From CAXBGS01 sp963975425 (GTDB lineage: Bacteria > Planctomycetota > Planctomycetia > Pirellulales > Pirellulaceae), in contig CAXBGS010000012.1 of assembly GCA_963975425.1 (NCBI GenBank), positions 124,001 through 188,000 on the forward strand: a stretch of 64,000 nt of DNA, written 5' to 3'. The stretch's first letter is position 1. Every line of letters begins with the position of its first letter. Positions 54,794 to 63,301 of the stretch are shown piece after piece. Under the pieces are notes generated by a model, which saw only the letters and a list, made by a program, of their open reading frames with translations, did no database searches and had not been told where the DNA came from. A program made the position numbers and the translations under genes.

Positions 54794-56275
54794 TCAGTAG
54801 CCCGCTCCGATGTCGAGCTCACTCGGCAGCAGGCGCAGAGTGTTGTAGTTTTCGACGCCATCATCGGAGAATTCGGATTCGAGCGATTCAAGCTGTGACT
54901 TCATTTGGTTGTGGGCGTCGATAAATTTTCGTCGCACTTCTGCATCCTGCAGGTCTTCAAAGGTGTTCGTAAAATCGGTCATCAGCTTCGTGTACCGCAC
55001 TCGTGAAGTCGCCATCGCGACGCAGGCGAGTGAACGCCATTCGTCGACGCCATAAGCGCCGCCGTCCTTGGGAACTTGCACCTTGTTGATTCGTGGATCG
55101 AGCGCTAGACGAACGCCGGAAGTTCCGTAGACTTCGTGTCGAATGATTAAGTGATGCATCATGTCGGCGATGAATCTTGCCAGACCCGCCCGCCTTTCCA
55201 GTTTGTCAAACCGATCAGGAAGCGGCTGCACATAGGTCGCCGCAAGATTGGCGAACAACACCTGCACGCACTCGTCGGTCGCGACATCAGCGTCACTGGC
55301 ATAGACGGCTTTCACCAAAGTCGTTGCATATTCCAGCCAGATCGCGGCGTATCGCTTCTCCCAAACGAGGCTTGATCTTGGCAGGACTTCTTCCAAGGAT
55401 TGGCCTTCTCGATTAGTTAGCAGTACATTCTCACGATGATCGAAGTCTTCGTCATTGGCCAACTCGTACTCGCCAAACCGATCATTCAAATGCCGCATCA
55501 AGGACGCGTTGGTCGTCGCGAATATCTGAGGGAACACCGCCTTGTCCTCCAGCAGGTTCTGCGTCGTTAGTTCTTCGGCCAATTCGTGAGCAAACAGATG
55601 CGGGTACAAGGCCAGTCGCACCGAATGAAACCACTGTTTTTTAGCATCGAATGAATTGAACAGAGCGATTTCGACCAGATTCAATCCCATGTGGATTTCA
55701 ACGAGATGCTTGCCGCTGACGACATGAAAATAGACAGTGGCCAAGATCATGTCTTCGGCGTGTCGGAACCTGGCATCCGATGGATCAACGGCCAGCTCGA
55801 CATCCGACTGTGGAGCCTGGACAGCTGTCAGCTCTAAGCAACGATTCGCGTCGTCGATCTCGAAGTATGCCTTGCCGCCATAGGGTTCATAATCAGACTT
55901 GGTCTCGTATTTCTCAAAGAACGTTAGGTCCATCACGAAGGCTTGTTTGCCATCTCGAACGACCGGCTGAATAAAAGTTCCCGCGATTCCGTACTCAACC
56001 AGAAACGCCAGTAACTGGCCTCGACTGTAAGCGTCGATCGCCGTCGGCGGCGTGCGCTGGAAACCTGGGCCACGAACACCGGACTCGATCGAAAACCAAC
56101 CGAGCGTCGGAAGGTAGATGCGCTTGAGAAACTGCTTGGGCCAATAGTTGCTGCCATCACTCCAAGGCTCCATCCTCGGCTTGAGCCTCAACGGCACGTC
56201 GATGTTGGCGATGGGAAAAACACGATTGACGACGCTGGCCGCACCGAAGGCGAATTTGACCAATTGCGTAATCAT
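54794..56275 (-). CDS. Lipoxygenase-like protein
   Basis: This protein of about 493 residues resembles the catalytic half of lipoxygenases. KHLVEIHMGLNLVEIALFNS followed by HSVRLALYPHLFAHEL matches the family's H-x4-H helix and its HPxxxLLxPHF pattern. Later, FIADMMHHLIIRHEVYGTSG could supply the second pair of iron ligands. YLPTLGWFSIESGV and AVDPSDARFRHAED lie at sensible positions. The usual C-terminal Ile ligand is not evident (it ends SELDIGAGY), so activity is unsure. The ATG at 56275 is preferred to an upstream TTG. If active, it would oxygenate polyunsaturated fatty acids, a rare trait in bacteria. Confidence 0.6.
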   Translation of the reverse strand: MITQLVKFAFGAASVVNRVFPIANIDVPLRLKPRMEPWSDGSNYWPKQFLKRIYLPTLGWFSIESGVRGPGFQRTPPTAIDAYSRGQLLAFLVEYGIAGTFIQPVVRDGKQAFVMDLTFFEKYETKSDYEPYGGKAYFEIDDANRCLELTAVQAPQSDVELAVDPSDARFRHAEDMILATVYFHVVSGKHLVEIHMGLNLVEIALFNSFDAKKQWFHSVRLALYPHLFAHELAEELTTQNLLEDKAVFPQIFATTNASLMRHLNDRFGEYELANDEDFDHRENVLLTNREGQSLEEVLPRSSLVWEKRYAAIWLEYATTLVKAVYASDADVATDECVQVLFANLAATYVQPLPDRFDKLERRAGLARFIADMMHHLIIRHEVYGTSGVRLALDPRINKVQVPKDGGAYGVDEWRSLACVAMATSRVRYTKLMTDFTNTFEDLQDAEVRRKFIDAHNQMKSQLESLESEFSDDGVENYNTLRLLPSELDIGAGY

Positions 56276-56324
56276 CCCGAAGGCATGCACCTTAAGCGTC
56301 AACGCTTCGTCTAAACACGGAACA

Positions 56325-56549
56325 CTAACTGGATGCGTCTACGCTAAACCGCTCGGTCAAAACCTGCACTCGACACCATTTCGTCGTGAAACTCGTGATC
56401 TCACTGCTGACTACGTCAAGTTCAGCGGTTTCGGCTTCGGCGCCCACCAGCAGCCCGTTCACCTTGAACCACAGCGGATGAAAAATGGCCGGGTTGAAGT
56501 TGCCAATGACAACGATCGAGGCCCCTTCGAGATCCGGCTTGATTGACAT
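56325..56549 (-). CDS. Short unrecognised protein, probably truncated
   Basis: The frame gives MSIKPDLEGASIVVIGNFNP then AIFHPLWFKVNGLLVGAEAE, which reads as a folded N-terminal alpha/beta domain. It stops after about 75 residues (ERFSVDASS), so the gene looks cut short. A start at 56591 would add 14 residues. It lies just upstream of the lipoxygenase-like gene on the same strand. I do not recognise it. Confidence 0.5.
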   Translation of the reverse strand: MSIKPDLEGASIVVIGNFNPAIFHPLWFKVNGLLVGAEAETAELDVVSSEITSFTTKWCRVQVLTERFSVDASS

Positions 56550-56591
56550 GACTTTCCTGGAAATCACTGTAGTTTCAATGGTTTTCGTCAT

Positions 56592-57349
56592 TCACTAGCT
56601 TACCAGTCATTTGGGCTAAAGGTGAGTTGTTGCACCGCCACAAAAGCCACGCCCACACACTTGTATCGGCTTAATCGTTAGAATCCGCCTTAGCTTTATC
56701 GGTCGGATTGCCAGATCTGCTTGTCAACGCTTCCAATATCCTTAAGGCTGCCCAGTCCAATGCCAGGTTGTTGATCTCAAACTGTCCCTGCCCAGTTCAG
56801 CGTGGGGAAAGAAAAGGTGCGCGCAGTCATTTCCAGCGAATTAAAGGTCGACCTGCAGTGCTCCGGCGGCCGACACCGGTGAGAATTGCTGAACCACTTG
56901 GTTGCCAAGGAAAGCTTGTTGAAAACAATTAGGCAGCGATTTGCCAGGCGTCCGCGCCGAAATTTGGAGTCATCTTTGATCACCGCGCTGCGAGTCACAA
57001 CCGCTTGGATGCCATCGTAGGGCAGGGAGGGCGAGGTTCGCGGGCCGGCGGCGTTGTTGCGAGGTTCACGCGTTTCTGCCCGGTGTGTTGGTGCCCGTTG
57101 GTTTCCTGCTGATCACGGCACATTAGCGTGCACTGCGGGTTGCCAGTGATTTCGACTCATCGGGAGTAGGGGGCTTGTACCATCTTTGTATTCCTATTGC
57201 CAAAATTCGGAACGAGTGCGAACGGGAGTAGGGGCGGACGATCGGAGTAAGTCGATCAGCTGTGGATAAGTTCGCGTATTGGCTTGCGCTGATTTCAGCC
57301 GGCGCGTACGCTGATCCGTGACGCCGCACTTGCGGCAGCACGGTGAACC
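56592..57349. other. Gene-free region with direct repeats and a DnaA-box match
   Basis: No supportable gene in about 750 bases. Near the ParA gene, GGGAGTAGGGG occurs at 57162-57172 and 57224-57234, and a weaker copy (CGGAGTAAG) at 57243. TGTGGATAA at 57261-57269 is the exact complement of the DnaA box TTATCCACA. The set could be a centromere-like site, an operator for the ParA/RHH pair, or part of an old replication origin. Confidence 0.5.
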
Positions 57350-57970
57350 ATGATCTATGCTTTTCTTTCTCAAAAAGGCGGTGTCGGGAAAACAACGCTT
57401 TCCATTCACACCGCTGACGAATTGTCTCGGCGGCGCCGCCGGGTGCTGCTCGTCGATGCCGATCCGCAGGGCAGTGCCCTGTCATGGTCAAACGGTCGCG
57501 AGAAGGCGACGTTTTCGGTGATCGGAATGCCCAAGGCCACACTGCACAAAGAGATCGAGTCGATCGCGGCGGACTACGATGACGTGGTCATCGATGCGCC
57601 TCCGCGGGCCGCCGACATCGCCAAATCCATCATTTTGGCCAGCGACGTGGTGGTCATTCCGCTGCAACCTTCGCCGCTGGATGTTTGGGAAGCGACCAAG
57701 ACACTCGATCTGGTCCGCGAGGCGCAGGTGTACCGTCCCTCGGTCCGCACCTGCCTGGTCGTCAACCGCAAGATCGCGAACACGGCCATCGGCCGCGATG
57801 TTCGACACGCGATGAAGGGTTTGGATACGCCTCTGCTCAAGGCGGAGCTTGGACAGCGCGTCGGGTTCGCTGAGACGGCGGCGAGCGGGTCGACGGTACT
57901 GGACAAACGGTTGTCCAAAGCGGCGCAGGAAGTCAAGCGATTTGTCAACGAACTGAGGAGGCTGAAATGA
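57350..57970 (+). CDS. ParA-family partition ATPase
   Basis: This 206-residue protein starts MIYAFLSQKGGVGKTTLSIH, the deviant Walker A of ParA/MinD/Soj ATPases. It has LLVDADPQGSALSW (Walker A' with DxDPQGS) and DDVVIDAPPRAADI (Walker B-like). VVIPLQPSPLDVWEA completes the family pattern. The small size, without an N-terminal HTH, is type Ib, typical of plasmids and integrative elements. Its stop overlaps the ribbon-helix-helix partner by ATGA. It should bind DNA non-specifically and segregate the element. Confidence 0.92.
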   Translation: MIYAFLSQKGGVGKTTLSIHTADELSRRRRRVLLVDADPQGSALSWSNGREKATFSVIGMPKATLHKEIESIAADYDDVVIDAPPRAADIAKSIILASDVVVIPLQPSPLDVWEATKTLDLVREAQVYRPSVRTCLVVNRKIANTAIGRDVRHAMKGLDTPLLKAELGQRVGFAETAASGSTVLDKRLSKAAQEVKRFVNELRRLK

Positions 57971-58224
57971 GCAAACGAATTCAACTGAGCACGCGCCCGG
58001 CCGAAGCGAAGGAAGCCGAGGGAGCCGATCGATGGGTGGGATTGGACGAGCCGTCCTCTCCGGCTGACAAACGAATCAAGCCCGTTCGGCTGACCTTCGA
58101 TCTTGATCCGGAGCTGCACAGGCGATTGCGTATCCATTGCTTCACGCTCGGACAGCCGATCTCCGAGTTTCTTCGAAACCAAATTCAGTCCGTCGTCGAG
58201 GTAGACGCGTTTCACAAGCCTTGA
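57967..58224 (+). CDS. Ribbon-helix-helix partner of ParA
   Basis: This 85-residue protein overlaps the ParA gene by four bases. The C-terminal half, KPVRLTFDLDPELHRRLRIH then TLGQPISEFLRNQIQ, has the strand-helix-helix pattern of CopG/ParG-like DNA-binding proteins. The N-terminus is flexible and charged. By analogy it binds centromere repeats, perhaps the GGGAGTAGGGG copies upstream, and represses the operon. Confidence 0.8.
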   Translation: MSKRIQLSTRPAEAKEAEGADRWVGLDEPSSPADKRIKPVRLTFDLDPELHRRLRIHCFTLGQPISEFLRNQIQSVVEVDAFHKP

Positions 58225-58665
58225 GTGTTTCCTTGATTCGAACTCTTGGACTTGGGGATTGAGACCTAAAACTGGATTTGAGCGCTTCCGCACCTTCGGC
58301 GATAGACGCCGGTGGTAACGATCGTCGTGATGCAATGCCTGCTACAGATCGCCTAAATGTCGTTCGTATCTTCGACAAGCGTCTAAAGATGCCTGGCAGA
58401 TCGGCCAGCGAACCTGCAATTTACTTGAGAGTTCATGGCTCGATCCGAATTTACGAAGCCGAGCATTCTTCTTCCCAGTTGCGGCCACAGCATTTAACCT
58501 GTCGTTTACTTTCATCGGCCTGGTTTTTTGATCAACGCTTCGTACTGAATATCGTGGATTAGGTTCGGCAAGTTCTCTCGCCAATTCTCCATCGGCCTTC
58601 CGTATTGCTTGTGGTAATTGGCGACCTCGAAGAAATGGCAATACAAGCAGAGCAGAATCGCCTGG
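58225..58665. other. Intergenic region after the ParA/RHH pair
   Basis: About 440 bases without a gene I can support. A minus-strand stretch near 58340-58640 (RELAEPNPRYSV, WRENLPNLIHDIQYEALIKK in different frames) looks like a decayed mobile-element gene, but too little remains to name it. Confidence 0.4.
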
Positions 58666-59673
58666 CTATTCAGTAAATTGCTCGTCTGATCCCTCGGCAA
58701 TTCCACCTAAGGCCTTGAGTAGTTCCACAGAGATCGAATCGGTGACGAAACGGACGCTTCCGTCTGCGAGAGCAATGTTGAGTCCTCCAAAGTGTTCGCT
58801 TCCGGGCGCCTCGAAGTGGGCTTTGTTCGGTGTGAAGCATCCATCGCTACATGTTGAAAAATGCGTGGAAGCGCCACCGATAGCCCAGCCATCGTGACTT
58901 GTCGTTTGGTGCAGTCCGTCATCCATCCGTTGTAGCTCGCCCAACATGACGGTGTGAGAAAGGCCGTCGAGTACCTCAGCAAATCTGACACCTCGGTTGA
59001 CGGCGTGAAACATTCCTTTGCACTCTGCAAGCGTCCGATTGTCGTAGTCAGTCTGCCAGAACTCATGCGAGCCGCAGTTGTGGTAGCCGTTACACGCTCC
59101 GAGGCAACCACCATAATCATTTCCGCCACTGATCCATTGTTCAAACATGATCGCGGGATTCGTGACCGTTCCCCGCCGCGATGGGCAGTAAAGTAGCGGC
59201 AAATCGAGTTCGGCTAGCTTTCGATTTCCCTTGACACTCGTGTTGAAGTTCCAAGACTCGAACAGGGAATTACCTTCGACAAACGGCAGAACTTGAACAA
59301 TCCAACTCGTACCGTGATGACCGCTTCCAAGGCTAGCCTCATAAGCAACATTCGCCGCCTTGAGAATTGTACTGGACGTGCAAACTGGAATGGCCGCGTC
59401 GGGTCGCGTCATCACGACTGCTGGCGGCAGGGAGCGATGGGCCGCGTGATAGTTATGGATTCCAAGCGAAAGCTGCTTCAAGTTGTTCTGACACTTTGCA
59501 CGTCTCATTGCCTCGCGAGCAGCGCCGATCGCGGGAAGTAACAGCGAAGCAACGATTCCGATGATTCCGATAACGACCAGTACTTCGATAAGTGTAAAGC
59601 CGCGACCGAGTGTGCGTGCGATAAGCGCTGTCGGCTGGAATTTAGTAACGACAAATCTTTCCTTGTACACCAT
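58666..59673 (-). CDS. DUF1559-family pilin-like protein, divergent
   Basis: This protein of about 335 residues has GRGFTLIEVLVVIGIIGIVA, the prepilin-type helix, then AAREAMRRAKCQNNLKQLSL and IHNYHAAHRSLPP, the DUF1559 start. The C-terminal motif is GSEHFGGLNIALADGSVRFV (H-x9-DG). It is far from the six paralogues at the left end in sequence and length. It starts 3 bases after the alpha/beta hydrolase stop and closes the operon running from 64000. It is probably exported and anchored. Function unknown. Confidence 0.87.
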   Translation of the reverse strand: MVYKERFVVTKFQPTALIARTLGRGFTLIEVLVVIGIIGIVASLLLPAIGAAREAMRRAKCQNNLKQLSLGIHNYHAAHRSLPPAVVMTRPDAAIPVCTSSTILKAANVAYEASLGSGHHGTSWIVQVLPFVEGNSLFESWNFNTSVKGNRKLAELDLPLLYCPSRRGTVTNPAIMFEQWISGGNDYGGCLGACNGYHNCGSHEFWQTDYDNRTLAECKGMFHAVNRGVRFAEVLDGLSHTVMLGELQRMDDGLHQTTSHDGWAIGGASTHFSTCSDGCFTPNKAHFEAPGSEHFGGLNIALADGSVRFVTDSISVELLKALGGIAEGSDEQFTE

Positions 59674-59676
59674 CAC

Positions 59677-60531
59677 TTACCCCGAGTCGCTGGCGGACTT
59701 TGACTGCTGAAACAACCACTCAATATACTTGTTCGGCGTGGTCCGCACGTTGTCCCAACTTCTGTGTCCGACGCCTTCGAGAATTGATAGTTTGGCGTTT
59801 CCGCCAGCGGAATTGACGGCATCGAACATTTCCTGGCTGCGAGATGGAGCGACCACAGTGTCTACGCTACCGTGCACTGCCCAAATGGGAACACTCGCGA
59901 GTTGGGCCGCCGTGTCTAGTTTGCCACCTCCTGCCACCGGAAGCAGCGCCGCAAATTCTTCATTGCTGTGAGCTCCAAAGTGCCAACAGCCGAAGCCGCC
60001 CATCGAGAACCCTACCAGATAGATTCGAGATGCGTCGATTGCCTGAGTCAGCTTTAGTTCGGTAAGCAATGTCGCGAGGGTGTCCTGCATATCAAACGGT
60101 GATTCACTGTACCATTGCATCCCAGGCGGACACTGGGGAACGACGACGTAACAGGGGTGATGCTCCTGGAACGTCTCGTCCACAAAATCAGTCCCAATAA
60201 AGCTCATCAGACGACGAGGATTGTTGCCACGTTCGCCCGACCCATGAAGGCAGAGCAATAGTGGAAGATAAGGTTCATCCGATAAATCTGGCGAATGCAA
60301 CAGGTACTTAAGCTGAGGTGCGCTCGCTGAGTTTGGTTGGCACGGAAATTCGTGAACCGTAAATTGGTCCATCGCTCGGTCGAGCCTGCGTTCGCTGAGT
60401 GTCTTGCGGAATAGAGAGTAGGCTTGCGGTCCAAACCAAAGAGCAGTGTTTGCCGCAATCCAGATGCCGACGAGCCTTACCCATAACGGCAATCGCGTGA
60501 ACCATGGTTTTGTCGAGGCCGATGGACTCAT
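59677..60531 (-). CDS. Membrane-anchored alpha/beta hydrolase (esterase-like)
   Basis: This protein of about 284 residues begins with a basic end and a membrane helix (LWVRLVGIWIAANTALWFGP). The hydrolase domain has PLLLCLHGSGERGNN (HG oxyanion), YLVGFSMGGFGCWHFG with the nucleophile Ser, IWAVHGSVDTVVAPS with the Asp region, and GVGHRSWDNV with the catalytic His. It resembles the phospholipase/carboxylesterase and PHB-depolymerase-like group. The start at 60531 overlaps the upstream stop (ATGA). It is probably extracytoplasmic and acts on esters or peptides. Confidence 0.85.
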   Translation of the reverse strand: MSPSASTKPWFTRLPLWVRLVGIWIAANTALWFGPQAYSLFRKTLSERRLDRAMDQFTVHEFPCQPNSASAPQLKYLLHSPDLSDEPYLPLLLCLHGSGERGNNPRRLMSFIGTDFVDETFQEHHPCYVVVPQCPPGMQWYSESPFDMQDTLATLLTELKLTQAIDASRIYLVGFSMGGFGCWHFGAHSNEEFAALLPVAGGGKLDTAAQLASVPIWAVHGSVDTVVAPSRSQEMFDAVNSAGGNAKLSILEGVGHRSWDNVRTTPNKYIEWLFQQSKSASDSG

Positions 60532-61913
60532 TGCTCGCTTACGGGTCGGCAGGTGTCCACGCGCAGACTTAGACATCGGCGGAGGAAGAGACAAATCCAG
60601 AGGCAAACGCAAACGACCCCGGCAGCAAGAATCCCTATCTGGTAGTTGCGAACTCGGTCGTCGACAGTCACTTCAAACGTAGCTTCGCCCGACGCTGATG
60701 AGGCAAGTCGATCGTAGGTCAAGCCTTGCTGTACTTCTCCAGACGTAATTTCGCGTCGACTCAGATCGGAGCGTACGATCCACTGGGAATCCTTAACGTC
60801 ATCGATTACCCATGCGCCTGGCACATCAATGCGAGTCGCAGAATCAATCCGTTTTTCGAATTCAGTCGGCAAATTTTCTATCTTCATGACCGATGAGTGC
60901 GAAAATGCCTGTACAGGGCGTTCGGCCGTTTCTTGCGACACCACCGTCCAGCCCGATGGAACGAGTCCGAATCGCTCGTCACTCTCGTAGAAAATGTCGA
61001 TGAGGACGTTTCCAAATCGTGAAGGAGTTGGTTGCCCATAAACAGTCAACTCCTGTCGGCTTGGCATTCGTACGATTCCCATGAATCTGCGCACCACGAA
61101 CTCGGATAACGGATCGATCCAGAAACGCCGCTGATGCTCGGAGTTCGTAGCACGTTCTTCGATTACGAGGCATTCATGGCCGTGAACGGCTTGTTTCTCA
61201 GGTAGTAGCGAGAGCGAGTTCCGATCCAGCCCGATGGTCACAGAATCTATTCGGCGCAAAGCGAGGAGAGCAGCTTGCAACTCAAGACTGTTTACCTGGT
61301 CAGCGACATCACGTTCGGCGACTAACCGAGTCCAAACCAGGGAACCTGGTATAAACCTAGAACGAATCGTGATGCGGTCAAAAAGATTGTCGTCGCCGTA
61401 CCAACGATCCACAATTTTCGAGCCATCGAGTGCTCGCGAAAACTCTTGGGTTGGCCGGAACTCCAACTCCGGTCTTAGATAGCCCATGCTGTGCGCGTAT
61501 AGGAAATCACCTTCCACCGGTGCGGAGCCCATTCGTTGTACCAGAGGCGAATACTGGACCACCGGTCGGGCTTCCGCGTCGTTGCTGATTCGATCCCGAC
61601 AGTGATTCCCAACGGCCCATCTTTCAGATCGATACAAAAAGCTGTTGGCCTGAAGCTCCAAGGTCGACATGCTGTCGTTTCGTATTTTCGTTTCCTGATT
61701 GGGAGACAACCAAGTTGTTCGATAGCGGGAAAACCTAGCGATCGGATCAGGGCTTAAAGTCCAGGAGAGCTTGAGTTCACTCAAACGAGATGCCGACTCG
61801 GTCCACTTCTCAACCACGTCTTTGACACTCGTTGGTAACAACTCACTTAAATCCTCTGAGTTAACAAAGGACTGGATGGAAATCACGGTGCATGCAAAGA
61901 TCAGAATTCGCAC
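60528..61913 (-). CDS. Unrecognised membrane-anchored extracytoplasmic protein
   Basis: This 461-residue protein starts at a GTG with a signal peptide (MRILIFACTVISIQSFVNSE) and ends with one membrane helix, YQIGILAAGVVCVCLWICLF, and a short basic tail. The body is rich in strands and charged residues; LKLSWTLSPDPIARFSRYRT and ECLVIEERATNSEHQRRFWI suggest a lipoprotein-carrier-like beta fold. I cannot confirm that. It overlaps both neighbours by a few bases (TAGTG, ATGA), so it belongs to the hydrolase operon. Confidence 0.75.
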   Translation of the reverse strand: MRILIFACTVISIQSFVNSEDLSELLPTSVKDVVEKWTESASRLSELKLSWTLSPDPIARFSRYRTTWLSPNQETKIRNDSMSTLELQANSFLYRSERWAVGNHCRDRISNDAEARPVVQYSPLVQRMGSAPVEGDFLYAHSMGYLRPELEFRPTQEFSRALDGSKIVDRWYGDDNLFDRITIRSRFIPGSLVWTRLVAERDVADQVNSLELQAALLALRRIDSVTIGLDRNSLSLLPEKQAVHGHECLVIEERATNSEHQRRFWIDPLSEFVVRRFMGIVRMPSRQELTVYGQPTPSRFGNVLIDIFYESDERFGLVPSGWTVVSQETAERPVQAFSHSSVMKIENLPTEFEKRIDSATRIDVPGAWVIDDVKDSQWIVRSDLSRREITSGEVQQGLTYDRLASSASGEATFEVTVDDRVRNYQIGILAAGVVCVCLWICLFLRRCLSLRVDTCRPVSEQ

Positions 61914-63301
61914 TAGTCACTCGCATCCGTTGCTTTGGAAACACCGTTGCCGGCTTCCCGGTAGAGAATGCCTCGGAATTGCGGGCGACTTTCGAGTCTT
62001 CCGACAAGCCCGAATCCAATCCAGTCGTATTCGTCGGTGGTCGACAATAAATTCCACCCGTTGATGCGAACCAGGAATTTCCCACGATCAACCAGTAGCT
62101 GAACGTGGTTCCAGTTGTTTGGCCTGAGCGTTGCCTGCGCGGCGAGGTCGCCCACAACTAGAAGTTCCCCGCTAGATGAATAGAGTGCGGATTCTCCGAC
62201 AATCGCATCCCGAATCACAAGTCGATGCTGGGCAACTTGGTCATGTGAATGACCGTCGCGTAAAGCGAGTTCAATGTGGTTTCGGCTGGCGCAACGAAAG
62301 TCAAATCGCAACTCGAACTGAGCAGTCGTTCGATTGCAAGCGAGTAGAGAGTCCCGACCTCCTTTGGATTCATCACACTTCAGGATCAAATCCTCGCCTG
62401 CCACTTTCTCTTCCGTGACTTGCCAATCAGCCTCACCAAATTGCTTCCAGTGCTCCAACTCAGGATCGATCAGATTCGTGAAACGCGATCTCTTGTCTTT
62501 TGGTGACTTCCTTTGACGCAAGAGCCATTGATACATCGCCGGATCGCGAAAGGAAAAATTCCAAGCGTCGTGAGATCCTTGGGCGTATTCCGTACAGGTT
62601 GCATCAAGACCACGGGATACCAGGCGTCTACGCAGCACTCGGTTTGAGTTGACGACCCTCTCTTTGTCACCTCCATTGTAGAATGACCACAGCGCAATGC
62701 TGTTTACGGATAATGCATCGGCAGTTTTTTCAATCAGCGAGCCGCCGAGGCTCGCTGCGATGGGTACAACAGCGGCGAACCTTTCAGGGTATGCGGCAGC
62801 CAATTCTAAGGCTCCAGTGCCTCCAGCAGAAACGCCGGTGACGTAGATCTTATCCTGATCAACCCTGTAGTCTTCGGTGACCTGATCAAGGATTTGCAGG
62901 GCGACTCGAGTGTCATTGCTATCTGCCTGCCAGGAGCCGTCGAGACTACACTGCGGCATCACGCAAAGAAATGGGAAGCTGGCTTTCATTTCCCAGATCT
63001 GACGTCCGAAGTTGTTCGAAATCTGATTAGTTCCGTCGTCTCCATTCTCACCGACTCCATTCAAGAAAAGTAGAACCGGGTTGCCATTTCTCTCAGATTC
63101 GGCGGATGTGTGTGGAACAAACACCATATACCGCCTTCGCTCACCGTTTTCGCGAAACAGGACTCTTGGCACAAAACCGTGACGCAATGTGGATTTTGCG
63201 TCTCGCCATTTTGCGAAGGCGGGTTCGATCACAAGCCACAAATTCGCAGTAAGGCTCGTAGCTAAAACCGTAAGAATGACGATGACCGTGGTACGCTTCA
63301 T
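61913..63301 (-). CDS. Secreted esterase with C-terminal LamG/DUF1080-like domain
   Basis: This 462-residue protein has a signal anchor (TVIVILTVLATSLTANLWLV). Then comes an esterase domain: PVLLFLNGVGENGDDG, IYVTGVSAGGTGALELAAAY with the nucleophile Ser, and YAQGSHDAWNFSF with the catalytic His. From about residue 290 a concanavalin-like or DUF1080-like beta domain follows (FELRFDFRCASRNHIELALR, NNWNHVQLLVDRGKFLVRIN). It is probably a periplasmic enzyme acting on an esterified polysaccharide or polyester, with the C-terminal domain binding sugar. It overlaps the downstream gene by one base and the upstream DUF1559 gene by four. Confidence 0.83.
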   Translation of the reverse strand: MKRTTVIVILTVLATSLTANLWLVIEPAFAKWRDAKSTLRHGFVPRVLFRENGERRRYMVFVPHTSAESERNGNPVLLFLNGVGENGDDGTNQISNNFGRQIWEMKASFPFLCVMPQCSLDGSWQADSNDTRVALQILDQVTEDYRVDQDKIYVTGVSAGGTGALELAAAYPERFAAVVPIAASLGGSLIEKTADALSVNSIALWSFYNGGDKERVVNSNRVLRRRLVSRGLDATCTEYAQGSHDAWNFSFRDPAMYQWLLRQRKSPKDKRSRFTNLIDPELEHWKQFGEADWQVTEEKVAGEDLILKCDESKGGRDSLLACNRTTAQFELRFDFRCASRNHIELALRDGHSHDQVAQHRLVIRDAIVGESALYSSSGELLVVGDLAAQATLRPNNWNHVQLLVDRGKFLVRINGWNLLSTTDEYDWIGFGLVGRLESRPQFRGILYREAGNGVSKATDASD

